Source of the DNA: Closterium sp. Naga37s-1
Taxonomy: Eukaryota; Streptophyta; Zygnematophyceae; Desmidiales; Closteriaceae
Direction of reading: 5' to 3'
Assembly (NCBI GenBank): GCA_947471745.1
Contig: CANJKZ010000398.1
Coordinates: 124,001 to 188,000 of the forward strand
DNA length: 64,000 nt
Position 1 is the stretch's first letter. Each line of letters begins with the position of its first letter. Positions 11,002-21,142 of the stretch are shown in pieces. The notes under the pieces were generated by a model. It searched no databases. It was not told where the DNA came from and saw nothing but the letters and a program-made list of their open reading frames with translations. A program made the translations under genes and the position numbers.

Positions 11002-11779
11002 CAGGCCCCCAGAAGTCACAGAAATTTCTCTGATTTGCCTAAAAAACTCTGATATTTCAGCCTTTTTTTGAAGTGAACTCTGAAAATTCAGCCTTTTTTT
11101 GAGAAAAAAACAGGAAAAAATGCGAATTTTTCTAGTGTGCAGTGATATTTCTGCAGGAAAAACTCTGATTTTCAGAGTTAAGTCATGTACCGTATCACCC
11201 CGGATAGAAGCGCACCTGCGCATATAATAAAACATAGTTTTTTAGGGGGGTGCGCTTCTAATTGAGTCATTTTTATAAGCGCATGTGCTTATATAATGAT
11301 AGATACATATATATGATTTTATAGTATCAAAATGTACTTCTCACTCATACCATTCCAATCGAGGCGAAATTTTATAGCTCTTGGAATTAGAATCGCGCGC
11401 AACCGATTCTTTGCCAACACACAGGGGCAAAGACACGTCATTTTGCCCCTATTCCAGCACATCTTCACCTGACGCGCAGCTTCTGAAGTCTTCGCGAGTC
11501 AAACGAGGCGATAAAGAAATTGGGCTTGCTTCAAAATTGAAACTCGCTACTGTGTTTAGCAGATTCTAAATAAAAAAATATGCATGCGCTTATAATAAAA
11601 CAGGGTTTTACAGGGGTGCGCTTATAATTGAGGATCGGCCATAAGCGCATTGCTCCAGATATAAGCGCATTGCTCCAGATATAAGCGCATGCGCTTTTAA
11701 TAGGCCTGCGCTTATATCCGAGGCGATACGGTACCAACTCTGAATTTTCAGACTAGCCCAAAACCAATCTGAGGGCCTA
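11002..11779 (-). mobile_element. hAT-like MITE, copy 1, interrupted by a second MITE
   Basis: The ends are CAGGCCCCCAGA and, inverted, TCTGAGGGCCT plus a mutated last base. The flanks ctctctat (10994-11001) and ctctgtat (11780-11787) form an imperfect 8-bp target duplication, typical of hAT elements. Without the 544 bp at 11191-11734 the element is 234 bp and aligns along its length with the reverse complement of 63094-63324. It has no coding capacity. Confidence 0.85.
11191..11730. mobile_element. 540-bp MITE nested in the hAT-like element
   Basis: Terminal inverted repeats start CGTATCACCCCGGATA at the left and, inverted, CGTATCGCCTCGGATA at the right. The 4-bp duplication GTAC flanks it at 11187-11190 and 11731-11734. 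The uninterrupted sister element at 63094-63324 shows the empty site with a single GTAC. Subterminal repeats of ATAAGCGCAT occur on both sides, including a 20-bp unit repeated at 11641-11680. No open frame of note. The superfamily is uncertain. Confidence 0.85.
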
Positions 11780-12148
11780 CTCTGTATTCATGAATATACG
11801 CTCTTAAATTTCGTACTAGTATATTGCTGGTTGCAGAGTACCACAAGACTATACAAATGTTTACTGATCTCCGCACAGTGCTTGTCTGTAAGTTTCATTT
11901 GAACTCTGTGTATTGATGAGTGCAGCAGAGTGAAACTCTGTTAGTAATACTCTGCGTCTTGTTGCTTGCAATGTCAAGTTCAGATTCAATCATTAGAGAA
12001 AAGCAGTGATCTTTATTCAGTGTCTGGCTAGGCCGTGCATGCGTGGTGTCGCTGATCATGTGCTGTTGTTTTGTATGATAGGCCTCTGAACTTGCATAAC
12101 CAATATACGGTGGTCAAAATGCTTCACTGTAGGCGAAGATGATACCAG
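11780..12148. other. AT-rich intergenic DNA
   Basis: No gene is supported. The last bases (12133-12148) may belong to a short exon interrupted by the TRIM element; see findings. Confidence 0.4.
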
Positions 12149-12289
12149 TGTCAGAAGACTTGCACTGTGAGATCCCCGATTGATCCTTGGGGGGTTACAG
12201 GCCTGTTAGCCTGGGGGGTTATGGGCGCACTGACCCGCTACTGAAACAAGCCCTTTTATCCCAATGGTCTAGTGGTTGGGATTCTGACA
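12149..12289 (+). repeat. 5' LTR of TRIM
   Basis: 141 bp, begins TGTCAGAAGACTT and ends GATTCTGACA. It contains a perfect Pol III A box, TGGTCTAGTGG, at 12265-12275. Confidence 0.92.
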
Positions 12290-12319
12290 TGGTATCAGAG
12301 CGGTCGCGGGTTCGAATCC
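12265..12319 (+). promoter_or_regulatory. Pol III type 2 promoter-like A and B boxes across the TRIM LTR/PBS junction
   Basis: TGGTCTAGTGG (12265-12275) fits the A-box consensus TRGYNNARNGG exactly, and GGTTCGAATCC (12309-12319) fits the B box GGTTCGANTCC exactly. They are 33 bp apart, a spacing normal for tRNA genes. I see no acceptor stem or anticodon arm, so it is not a functional tRNA gene. The 3' LTR repeats the A box (12499-12509) but has no B box after it. Confidence 0.6.
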
Positions 12320-12382
12320 CGGTGTATGCACATGCAGGCCGTTGCCGCTGTGCCAAGTCCTGGACCTCCCAGTGTGGGGGGG

Positions 12383-12523
12383 TGTCAGAAAACTTGCACT
12401 GTGAGATCCCCGATTGATCCTTGGGGGGTTACAGGCCTGTTAGCCTGGGGGGTTATGGGCGCACTGACCCGCTACTGAAACAAGCCCTTTTATCATAATG
12501 GTCTAGTGGTTGGGATTCTGACA
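12383..12523 (+). repeat. 3' LTR of TRIM
   Basis: 141 bp, about 138 identical to the 5' LTR (differences near 12391 and 12494-12495). It is followed by the target duplication ACCAG. Confidence 0.92.
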
Positions 12524-12739
12524 ACCAGTACTAGCAGCTGCAGGATTTTTTACAGAAGCAGCAGCTAAGCAATTCAACAAGCCAGGCAAGTCACCAACGC
12601 TGTACACTAGCATGCTTAGCAAGCAGGCTTTAGGGTGTGCCGGGCTAAGTGAGGTGAGGAATTCTGGCAATATATAAGGTTTCCGTACCACATCTGCTCT
12701 CTCACCACCTCATCTGATCTCACACCACCACACCTGATC

Positions 12740-13400
12740 TCACACCACCATTGCAGAAGCTGCCTCCACGCCTGCCCTCAAATCCGAGCTTGCACCCAGA
12801 GCCAACCGGTATTCCGAACCTGCTACCGAGCCTGTCTCCGAACCTGCCACGCTGGTGTGGCAATGCCGGAGGATCCTGGCATGGGAGAGAATCTGCGCGG
12901 CAGTGGGGCGTCGCTGGGGGTCCCTTTGTAGCAGGCACAGCACGAGCCGCTTTGCCTCCTCCGACACTCCCGCCCACTCCTTGCCACTAAAATCGACTAC
13001 TCCTTTAAGCACCTCCACAAACACGTCTTTATCCGGGGGCCCCACAAAGGCGGCGCGCCGCAGAGCAAGATGTATAGGATCACTCCCAGAGAACACACGT
13101 CGGCTTCTAATGCGTATTCGCCGAGGAGGACCTCGGGAGCCATGTAGAACGGTGATCCGCGACGCCGACCGCGCGATCGCCTGATTGCAGGGGAACCGCG
13201 AGGCCGAAATCCCTGAGTTTCGTGGTCAGCTGTGCCGTGGAGAGCAGTGCGGAGGCGTCGCGCGTGAGCAGGATGTTTTCGGGCTTGAGATCGTGGTGGA
13301 GGACGCCTCGCACGTGGCAGTGTGCGACGGCCGATGCGACCTGCGCGAACACGTTCGCACCGTCTCGTTCGCTTCCCAAAATTCGAAACGCAACATTCAC
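12740..13400 (-). pseudogene. Serine/threonine protein kinase fragment, two frameshifts
   Basis: On the minus strand the catalytic loop [11 protein letters not shown] (about 13275-13305; HRD is usual, so Arg is replaced by His), the DFGLAV motif (about 13198-13210), an APE region reading [21 protein letters not shown] (about 13070-13150) and the C-lobe ending RDPQRRPTAAQILSHARIL appear in order. They lie in three frames. One base is missing near 13155, before the APE segment, and one near 13036-13044 in a G/C run. The N-lobe (glycine loop, VAIK lysine) is absent upstream. The pattern is closest to CAMK-type plant kinases such as PEP-carboxylase kinase or CDPK; the subfamily call is weak. Non-functional as it stands. 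Confidence 0.75.
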
Positions 13401-14037
13401 TATGAAATCGCGGGAAACCCCTAGGTCACCCTCACGAGGTAACCCACATGTTCCCCCTATGTTCCCTTCAGGCTACCTCTAGGTAATGGCGACGTCAGCG
13501 TCAACCGCCACCCACATCGCCCAGAGTCGTAACATAATTTCGGACCAATCGGGAGGGTTTCCAGTTCACGATGATACCCCAAATTTGGCGGGAAAGTCGA
13601 TGGCGTTGCCTACTTTGTCGCTACCGTGCTTCTCCCGAGGCTGCGACGCACGGGAATTCCAAACCGGAAAAATGGTAATCTCGATACAAAATATTCTATA
13701 TGTGTCAACCTTTTTGAGTTAACAGGAATATGCTGTATTATCTTATGATTATTACACATATGTACATGCTGTGATAACACTGAAATGGCTACCTTCTACC
13801 AACAGAAAATATTATGTCTGTCGGGTTTTTGAGGGTATCATCAGTTCCAGTTACCAATGAGTCTACCCAATAACAAGGGTATAAACGATCGCTATACACG
13901 TGCAGGTGTAAAAACCCACATCTCTCAAATCAAGAGTGGTATCCAAATAGTTTTCAACATTCCTCAGCAAAGATATGTCCGCAAACGTGCCTCATCAACA
14001 ACGCAACAGTGGACAGGCCATATAACAGAGGCACTTT
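13401..14037. other. Intergenic, no gene supported
   Basis: Short frames only on both strands, and no repeat boundary was recognised. Confidence 0.4.
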
Positions 14038-14487
14038 TCAAACACCCCCACGTCGCAGTCCGTCGGCCCACTTGTTCAACAACCAGGTTTTACGTCGGTC
14101 AAACGACCTCACGATGTGCACAACACGTCTAAGGTGTGCTACTGGAACAATAACACACGCCTCGGGATCCGCGATTGCCTCCAAATTCACACAACTGGTG
14201 AGTTCGTACACGCCGAGTTCCTTCCACGGCTTTACGTGAGCCACCTCGTCCACGTCTGCACCTTGCTTGTCCCTGACATTGCGGGCACGCATCAGCAAGA
14301 CTACTTCGCCATAGCTTCCCCCATGCACCTCAGACCCATCTGCCAAAAATGAGAACACTAGGGAGCCGTGGTGCGAGGGTGTTGCACTTGCGTACTTGGC
14401 CAATGCCTCTCCTGTGCGCACATCTTGTGCTGGCAAGGCAGCAGCACGGTGTACCTGTGGTGGTAAACATTCACAAGGGCACAACAC
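14038..14487 (-). CDS. Hypothetical ORF resembling the C-terminus of a KDZ/Plavaka-like transposon protein
   Basis: An open frame of 149 codons on the minus strand. Its C-terminal half contains VVPVAHLRRVVHIVR-like and LLNKWADGLR segments, which remind me of the conserved end of large proteins encoded by KDZ/Plavaka-type DNA transposons (a pattern of IRR.VHLVP followed by FL.NKW.D). The start used is simply the first possible codon; the real protein would begin upstream and may be lost. No terminal repeats were found. Assignment is weak and from memory of the motif only. Confidence 0.35.
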   Translation of the reverse strand: MLCPCECLPPQVHRAAALPAQDVRTGEALAKYASATPSHHGSLVFSFLADGSEVHGGSYGEVVLLMRARNVRDKQGADVDEVAHVKPWKELGVYELTSCVNLEAIADPEACVIVPVAHLRRVVHIVRSFDRRKTWLLNKWADGLRRGGV

Positions 14488-15105
14488 ATGAGTGTGGTGT
14501 TAGTGACAGATGTGGTCCTTTTCAACCTCGCATCAGTCTGTCCCTCTCATCTCTGGGAACCCCCCTCCATCACCTTCCCTCGATCCCTCAGCTCCGCCCA
14601 CCTCTTACACCTTACCCAACTTAATCACCCCTATCAGACTCCGATCTCACTCTTGAACCCCTGTTCCACACCCAAGAGTCTATCCCATTGTCGCTCCCAT
14701 CTCTAAGCCAGGCTCACTCACGCGCGTGACTCCAGTCTCACCCACGCTTCCCTGTTTAGCGCAAACATTCATACATCATCTTTCCCACCTCATAGGCGCG
14801 CGATGGTATCCGATCAGGTCATGATGTGCCACGTGTGAAGATAGGTTCACAGTGTTCGCCATGCTGGCACACTTTTGGCGGATAAGGTTATCCATGCGCA
14901 TCATACGTGGCATGATTTTACACAACTTCGCTTGTGCGTTCCGTACATACTGGCTTTGGGCGCGCAAACCCCGATTTTCACGTCGCTTGTTGGGTAACCA
15001 TCACGGAAACCACCCATTTGTTGTCCAAGCTGGTTTTAGTAATGCGCAACCTACACACGCGAGTATAGTTCCCTTTCGCACACTCTTTTCTTGCTCCAGG
15101 CCGCC
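14488..15105. other. Intergenic, no gene supported
   Basis: Pyrimidine-rich DNA with short frames. A tttcttgctccag pyrimidine tract just before 15100 could be a 3' splice site for the ORF that follows. Confidence 0.4.
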
Positions 15106-15429
15106 ATGGCTATGCAAGGGTACAGTCAAGGGGGCTACGTCGACCAAGGGTATGGCATGCCCGAAATGTTCGTTGGGTGAACCCCCAGGTCGACCCAAGG
15201 CCACCATTCGCAATGGTCGCACGAAGACTACAGCCTCTCTGGCGGCATCATCTACGTCGGCGTTCCAAGGCAACCGTTCAACCCGAGCCAGCACCTAACC
15301 GCTGCTCTATCAGCGTCAGGCACCATGCGCAAGATGCCTATGCACGACCAGCGCCAAGTACGCTCGCGCCTCTCGTCCCCACAACCCGGTCCAATCGAGC
15401 ACGCCGAAGATGCCCATAATAGTACGTAA
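15106..15429 (+). pseudogene. Unidentified short gene with strong Kozak start and one TGA
   Basis: An ATG in the context GCCGCCATGG, which is optimal for plant translation starts, follows a splice-acceptor-like tract. The frame begins MAMQGYSQGGYVDQGYG and is open for 108 codons to TAA 15427-15429 except for a TGA at 15178-15180, where CGA (Arg) would be one transition away. It is rich in Gln, Ser and His with no known domain. The copia element A inserted about 50 bp after the stop. Product unknown; it may be a 5' exon of a longer gene cut off by the insertion. Confidence 0.35.
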
Positions 15430-15480
15430 TTGCAAACAGTGCAATTCCAGATCATGGCGTCGCATGGCATGCGTACAATA

Positions 15481-16299
15481 TGTTGGTGCAACCCTACGGT
15501 TTGCACTCGGCTTGTTGTCCGTGTGCGTGAATGTGTGTGTGTATGGAATGGTATGAGGGCATGGGATAATATATATTTCATGCTTATAATTGTGTGTGAA
15601 TGTTGAGTCATGATGTCGAGTGTGTGTGTCGAGTCAATAGCGAGTTATCGCTAGACGCGTGTTACGCGGTCGTTTGTGTCTCGCGCGCGGTTTCTATTTT
15701 GTCGTGCGCGGTTTCTATTTTGTCCTGTGTCGAACGTTCGGCGTGTCGCAGGTGTGTGCAGCAGACCCATCAAGAACTCAAGGATGAGTTTGTGATGAAG
15801 AGCCCGAGCCTTGGTGTCACGCCTCAAGTGATTTCGAAGCTTGCCAAAAGGGTACACCTCAAGATATTGAAGATAGTTACATTACTTTGTGTAGTGTAAC
15901 ATTTCACTTGGTGTAGGCCCTAGTGAAGGGTAGTTTCGAGACCCTTCGTGGTTGGGGACAGTGTGGCACTGTTCCACATCACTGTACCTCGGCTCTTGGG
16001 GTTTGTAGGAGCTGGGAGTCATTCCCAACTCGTAACTCTTCCTATATTGTGTTCTAAGACTATAGTGGCTGCCATAGTACTGTTCGTTCAAACCGACGCT
16101 GTGTCATCAATTCTTTATCAAATCGTGCAATCTAAATTGCTAATTGTAGACGACGTGAAGACGCTCCAGATCCAATTTGAATCAAGTCATTTGCAGCTGT
16201 GAGCAGAACGCTATCAACGTTTGAAGCCGCTGTGCAGAAATCCGTCTATGCTCTCTATCTTTCGTTTTAGGCACATTCAAGCCTATTGTGACTATAACA
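15481..16299 (+). repeat. 5' LTR of copia A
   Basis: 819 bp, TGTTGGTGCA...CTATAACA. It contains a 21-bp internal duplication (GCGCGGTTTCTATTTTGTC) near 15695-15735 and a TATA-like stretch at about 15566-15577. Confidence 0.95.
15566..15577 (+). promoter_or_regulatory. TATA-like element in the 5' LTR of copia A
   Basis: ATAATATATATT in an otherwise GT-rich part of the LTR, about 85 bp from its start. It is a plausible Pol II promoter core because LTRs drive element transcription; the 3' LTR has the same sequence. The start site is not determined. Confidence 0.35.
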
Positions 16300-16332
16300 A
16301 GTGGTATCAGAGCCCTTGGAGCAGTTTCGACA

Positions 16333-19300
16333 ATGTCTGGACCTGAGGAAAGGGGTGGCAGAGGTGCTGGTGGCAGTGGAGAAGCTCAAGCTCAAGGCCA
16401 ACCCCGTGATTCAGCCATGGCACCCATGCAACCAAGTCTTGGCCCACCTAGGGATGAGCCTAGGGTGTTTGGGCTTGACAAGTTCAACGGTGACAACTTT
16501 GCTGAATGGTCCTTCAAGATGGAGAACATCTTTGACCACTATGACCTGCTGGAGGTGATGGAAGGAACGGAGAAGCGCCCCGAGAACGACCCGGAGAAGA
16601 GCCCGTGGGTGCGGAAGAGCGCACAAGGCTATCTCTTACTTGGGCAAGCGTTGGGGAGCAGTCAGATCCGTCACATCAAGCCATTCCAGCGTGAACCAGA
16701 GAAAGGACCAAAGGCATGGGCTGCTCTCAAGGGTGTACATGCTCCTGCAACAGCGGCGGTAGCGGTGGTGTTGGAACGGCAAATGGCGGCACTACGAATT
16801 GAAGAAGACGAAGCGGTTGAAGAAGGGGTGCAGAAATTCTTCGACTTGTTGACGCGGCTTGAGGGAGCTGATTTGAACTACAGTGAGCTCCAAAAGAAGA
16901 CCAAGTTGCTGGCCTTACTCCCAGAGTCATGGTCCTCGCTCATCATCAACCTTAATCGCGACTTGCCCCGCCTCTCGCTTGAAGACGTGAAGCGAGCTAT
17001 CCTTCAAGAGGATTTCCGCCGCCGTGAGTTGGCGAGTGCGGATGGCGCTGGGGCAGCGAGCATCGGCCGTGGATATGGTCAAGGAAGAGGCAGAGGACGA
17101 GGGGGAGGAAGGTTTGGTGGCAGCAACTTCGGCGGAGGCCGCAGGAGTGGCGGTTACGGCAGCGACGACAAGAGCTACGGACGCGGTCGCGGCCGATTCG
17201 ACGGCGAGTGTCACTATTGCCACAAGAGCGGACACATGTGGCGCGACTGCTACAAACTCCCTGATGGTTGGACCCCTGCTCAAGGCCAAGAGGGTAGAGG
17301 AGCAGGAGGAGGGAGAGGACGAGGCCGTGGAGGCCGTGGCGGTCGCGGTGGCGGAGCTGCAAACATGAAGAGCGGAGACAACGACAAGGACCCGAGCGAC
17401 GATCGATACCCGGGTCTATTCTACTTCGTGTCGACGCAAGTACCGGCTGGTCCAGAGAAGGATGAAGGCTTTGAGGAGCCAGCAGCTGTGGGGAAGGTGA
17501 CCCTACACCCCCTGGACTATTGGGTGATTGATAGTGGCGCTACCTATAGCATGACACCTCGCCCGGACTTGCTCACCGAACTCGAGCCGTCACCGGTGAA
17601 GCATGTCACATCGGCTTTGGGGCAGCGAGCAGAGGTGAAAGGCATGGGCAAGGCCATGTTCAAGGGTGCTGATGGGAAGATGGTGGGCCTCAAGAACGTG
17701 CTTTGGGTGCCCAGCCTTGCTGCAAACCTGATTTCCGTGCGGCGGTTGGCAAAGGCCGGCATGGACACGAACTCGAAGGGAGCCAAGACCTACACCGCAA
17801 GGCTTGGCGATCGAATTCTTTGGGACCTTCATGAGGACAGGGATGTCTACAACGAGATGTGGCAGATCCCAGTGGTCCCTATGCCTAAGGAGAGGCAAGT
17901 GGCAGCAAGCATCAGCACCAAGGATGGAGCGGTCGGTAGCGACGATGGCGCGAACGGTCGCGCTAAGGAGAATGAGCTCAAGAAGAGCAAACCTGGAGGG
18001 ACCAGCAAGTTCAGTGAACCTAAGGAGAGTGGTGCAGCAACCAAGGAGCAGCAAAAGGGTGAGGAGAACCCAGAGGCAGCAGCGGAGGAGGACTACGGAG
18101 AGAGTATGTGGGGCGCTATTGCGAGCGCGGCATTCTCCAATCCAACTTCGGCTACGGGGGAGTGTGATTGGCTCACCTTGCATCGGCGCATGGGGCATGT
18201 GGCCCTGCCCATCTTGCAGCAGCTAGTGAAGAATGAGATGGTTGCTGGCATACGTGTGAAGGGGGAGCCCGATGAGGTGCTTGGCTGCCCGACGTGCATT
18301 CAAGCCAAGTTCACCCGGTTTCCGTTCCCTAGTTCGGAGGCAACGGCAAAGGCACCGCTTGATGAGGTGGTGATGGACGTGGTGGGCCCCCTGAAGCTTG
18401 GAGCTGCTGGAGCTGAGTATTTTCTCACCATTGTCGATGTCTACACCCGCATGACTTGGGTGTACGTGCTGGCCAAGAAGAGCGACGTGGCTGAAACGTT
18501 GAAGACGGATTGGTTTCCGATGGTGGAGCGGCAACAAGACCGTCTAGTCAAGTCAATCCGCACCGATCGAGGGGGAGAGTTCCTGAGCAAGGAGTTTGGG
18601 TTGTGGCTGAAGAAGAATGGTATTCGGCACTCCCTCACCATGCCATACTCCCCTGCAATGAACGGCATCGCCGAGCGAGCGAACCGCACAATCACGGAGG
18701 CGGCACGCGGGTTGCTCATTGAAGCCGGGCTACCCGACTATTTCTGGCCTGATGCAGTGCGGAGCGCGTGTGTGGCCAAGAACAGAGCCTTGACTCATGT
18801 GGGAGCAGACAAATGGGTGCCCTATGTGGAGTGGCTAGGAAGGAAGCCAAAGGTGGATATGCTTCGGGTGTTCGGGTGCATGTGCATGGCGCTCGTGCCT
18901 AAGCATCTTCGGCACAACAAGCTTGGTGCCAAGGCGGTGTGGGCCGTGCACTTGGGCATGGCTCAAAACAGCAAGGGATGGCTTCTTTGGGACCCATTCA
19001 CCAAGAAGTTCTTGGTGAGCAGGGACTGCAAGTTCATGGAGAACTTCATGTACAAGGATTGGAAGGCGGAGAATGAGGCGAAGATAGGCGTGCGGTTTGG
19101 GGAGGTGAAGAGTTCCGGTTTGGAGCATGTGGAGCTGCCTTTGGAGCTGAGCAGCGGCAGCACAACCACAAGGCAATCCTCCCTTGTGAATGGGGGAGAG
19201 GAGGCCAATGATGCAGAGGAAGAAGAGGAGGAGGTGCAGCAAGTGAGCGAGCGTGCACCGTCACTCCCTTCCCGTACTACGAGTGCTCCACGGATTCGAG

Positions 19301-21101
19301 CCACACCGCAGCAACGCCAAGGCCTTCAAGTCCCTGCAGCTGAGGAGGAAGGAAGGGGGAAGAGGAGAGTTCAACCCCCTAATAGGCTGACCTATGATGC
19401 GCCGGGAAAGCAGGGCAAGACAGCCCTGGCCGGAGCGGCAATGATGGTCGGAGACGACGAGGAGAGTGACTACGAGGAGTGTGCCTTCGCGTTCTTCTCT
19501 CCGGTGGAGATGCCGGGAGAACCAGCAACTCTCAAGGAGGCTTTGGAGAGTAGTGATGCTGAGGAGTGGAAGAAGGCCATGGAGAGTGAGCTGAAGAGCA
19601 TCGAGGAGAATGACACGTTTGAATTGGTGGAGTTACCGGAGGGGCGTACGGCGATAACGTCCAAGTGGCTCTTCAAAATCAAGTCGGATGCCGACGGCAA
19701 GATCGAGCGCTACAAGTCTAGGCTTGTAGCCAAGGGGTACCAGCAGAAGGAGAAGGTGGACTTCAAGGAGCTGTTTGCCCCTGTGGTGAAGCCGACGACG
19801 CTGCGAACCCTATTCGCGGGAGCCGCCATCAAAGGATGGGTAGTAAAGCAAATGGACATCGTAACGGCATTCCTTAACGGCATCCTTGAGGAGGAGATTT
19901 TTATGGCGCAGCCAGAGGGGTTTAATGATGGTAGTGGCAGAGTGTGGAAGCTGAAGAAGGCCCTCTATGGGCTGAAGCAGGCCCCTAGGCAATGGTACAT
20001 GAAGCTGCGCGAAGTGTTGGAGGGGATCGGCTTCACTCCCTCAACGGCCGATCACTCCTTGTTCATGCTTGGCGAGGGGGAGCAGAGGAGTTTCATGGTG
20101 GTTTATGTGGATGACATCCTCATTTTCTCACCCTCTTCTGACCTTGTGAAAGAGGTGATGCTGAAGCTTCAAGACAAGTTCAAGTGCAAGGCCCTTGGTG
20201 ACGTGAGCTTCTACCTTGGGCTCCACATCGAACGAGATGTGGAGAAGCGGTGCATGCGGGTGCATCAACGAAAGTACCTGGAGGCATTGGCTGCCAACTT
20301 TGGGCAGAGTGAAGGCCATGTGGCTACACCCTTTCCCTCTAGGTTCAAGTGTGTGAAGGGACCAGAGGAGGAGAGCGTTGGTGAAGAGGAGAGGCGCCGA
20401 TTTCACTCGTTGGTGGGCAGCCTCATGTATGCGGCGGTAACACCCGACCGGACGTCGCGTTTGCTACCGGGCAGCTGGCTAGGGTTGTGCAATGCCCTAA
20501 TGAGGAGCAGGTAGCAGCTGGAATGAGGGTGGCCAAGTATCTTGGCCAAACACCGACCGTTGGGCTGCAATACTCGGCGGCGGCACAAAGGCGCCAAAAG
20601 GGCGCGGATGGTGTTGAACCCGGGCGTTTGTTCCTCACCGCCTACTCGGATGCTTCATATGCATCAGAACCAGAGGACATGACAAGTGTGGGAGGCTTCA
20701 TATGCTGTGTTGGTGGAGGCCCAACTGCTTGGGAGAGCAAGAAGCAGGTTGACCAAGCTTTGAGCTCGGTGGAGTCCGAGTACATGGCACTCTTCCGTGC
20801 CGTACGGGAGATTGTGTGGCAGCGGCGTTTGTTGGCTGAATTGGGGGAGGAGCAGCAAGGACCTACCCCACTGTACTGTGACAGCCAGGGTGCCATTGCT
20901 CTTGCTAAGAACCCTGTGTTGCATGGACTCACGAAGCACATGAGGGTGAAGTGGCATTGGACGAGGAGCATGGTAACCGCGGGTGAAGTTGAGTTGCGCT
21001 ACGTGAAGACCACGGGGCAGCCGGCTGACATGATGACCAAGAGGCTAGTGGAGCAGCAGCATTGGAAGTGTTGCAAGCTGGCTGGGATGGCTCTGAACTG
21101 A
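16333..21101 (+). pseudogene. Copia A gag-pol polyprotein, single frameshift
   Basis: The first ATG after the LTR and PBS is at 16333. Domains in order: gag (residues about 40-270); Gly/Arg-rich segments around a CX2CX4HX4C knuckle CHYCHKSGHMWRDC (about 292); protease DSGATYSM (about 399); GAG-pre-integrase with LHRRMGH and CPTCIQAK (about 612-660); integrase with VMDVVGPL, RTDRGGEF and NGIAERANR (about 680-785); RT with VYVDDI (about 1257); and RNase H with SDASY and YCDSQGAIAL. The frame is open from 16333 to about 20443, where one base is missing after LMYAAVT, and RNase H continues in another frame (20450-21101, TGA). A single lesion in an otherwise intact 1.6-kilocodon frame suggests very recent loss of function or a sequencing error. 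Confidence 0.93.
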
Positions 21102-21142
21102 GAGAGCAACATATCCTAAGGTCAACAATCCGAGGGGGAGTT

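Larger units (their letters stand above)
12149..12523 (+). mobile_element. TRIM element (375 bp) with 141-bp LTRs
   Basis: Two LTRs (12149-12289 and 12383-12523), each TGTCAGAA...TTCTGACA, differ at about three positions. The 5-bp duplication ACCAG flanks the element at 12144-12148 and 12524-12528. A primer-binding site TGGTATCAGAGC starts at 12290, directly after the 5' LTR, and a purine run AGTGTGGGGGGG (12371-12382) precedes the 3' LTR. The internal region is only 93 bp and non-coding. This is the structure of a terminal-repeat retrotransposon in miniature, mobilised in trans. Confidence 0.93.

Noticed and set aside
12255..12330. A functional tRNA gene at the TRIM 5' LTR/PBS junction
   Set aside because: A and B boxes are perfect, but no acceptor stem, anticodon arm or variable loop can be folded, and the sequence overlaps an LTR end and primer-binding site fixed by the TSD.
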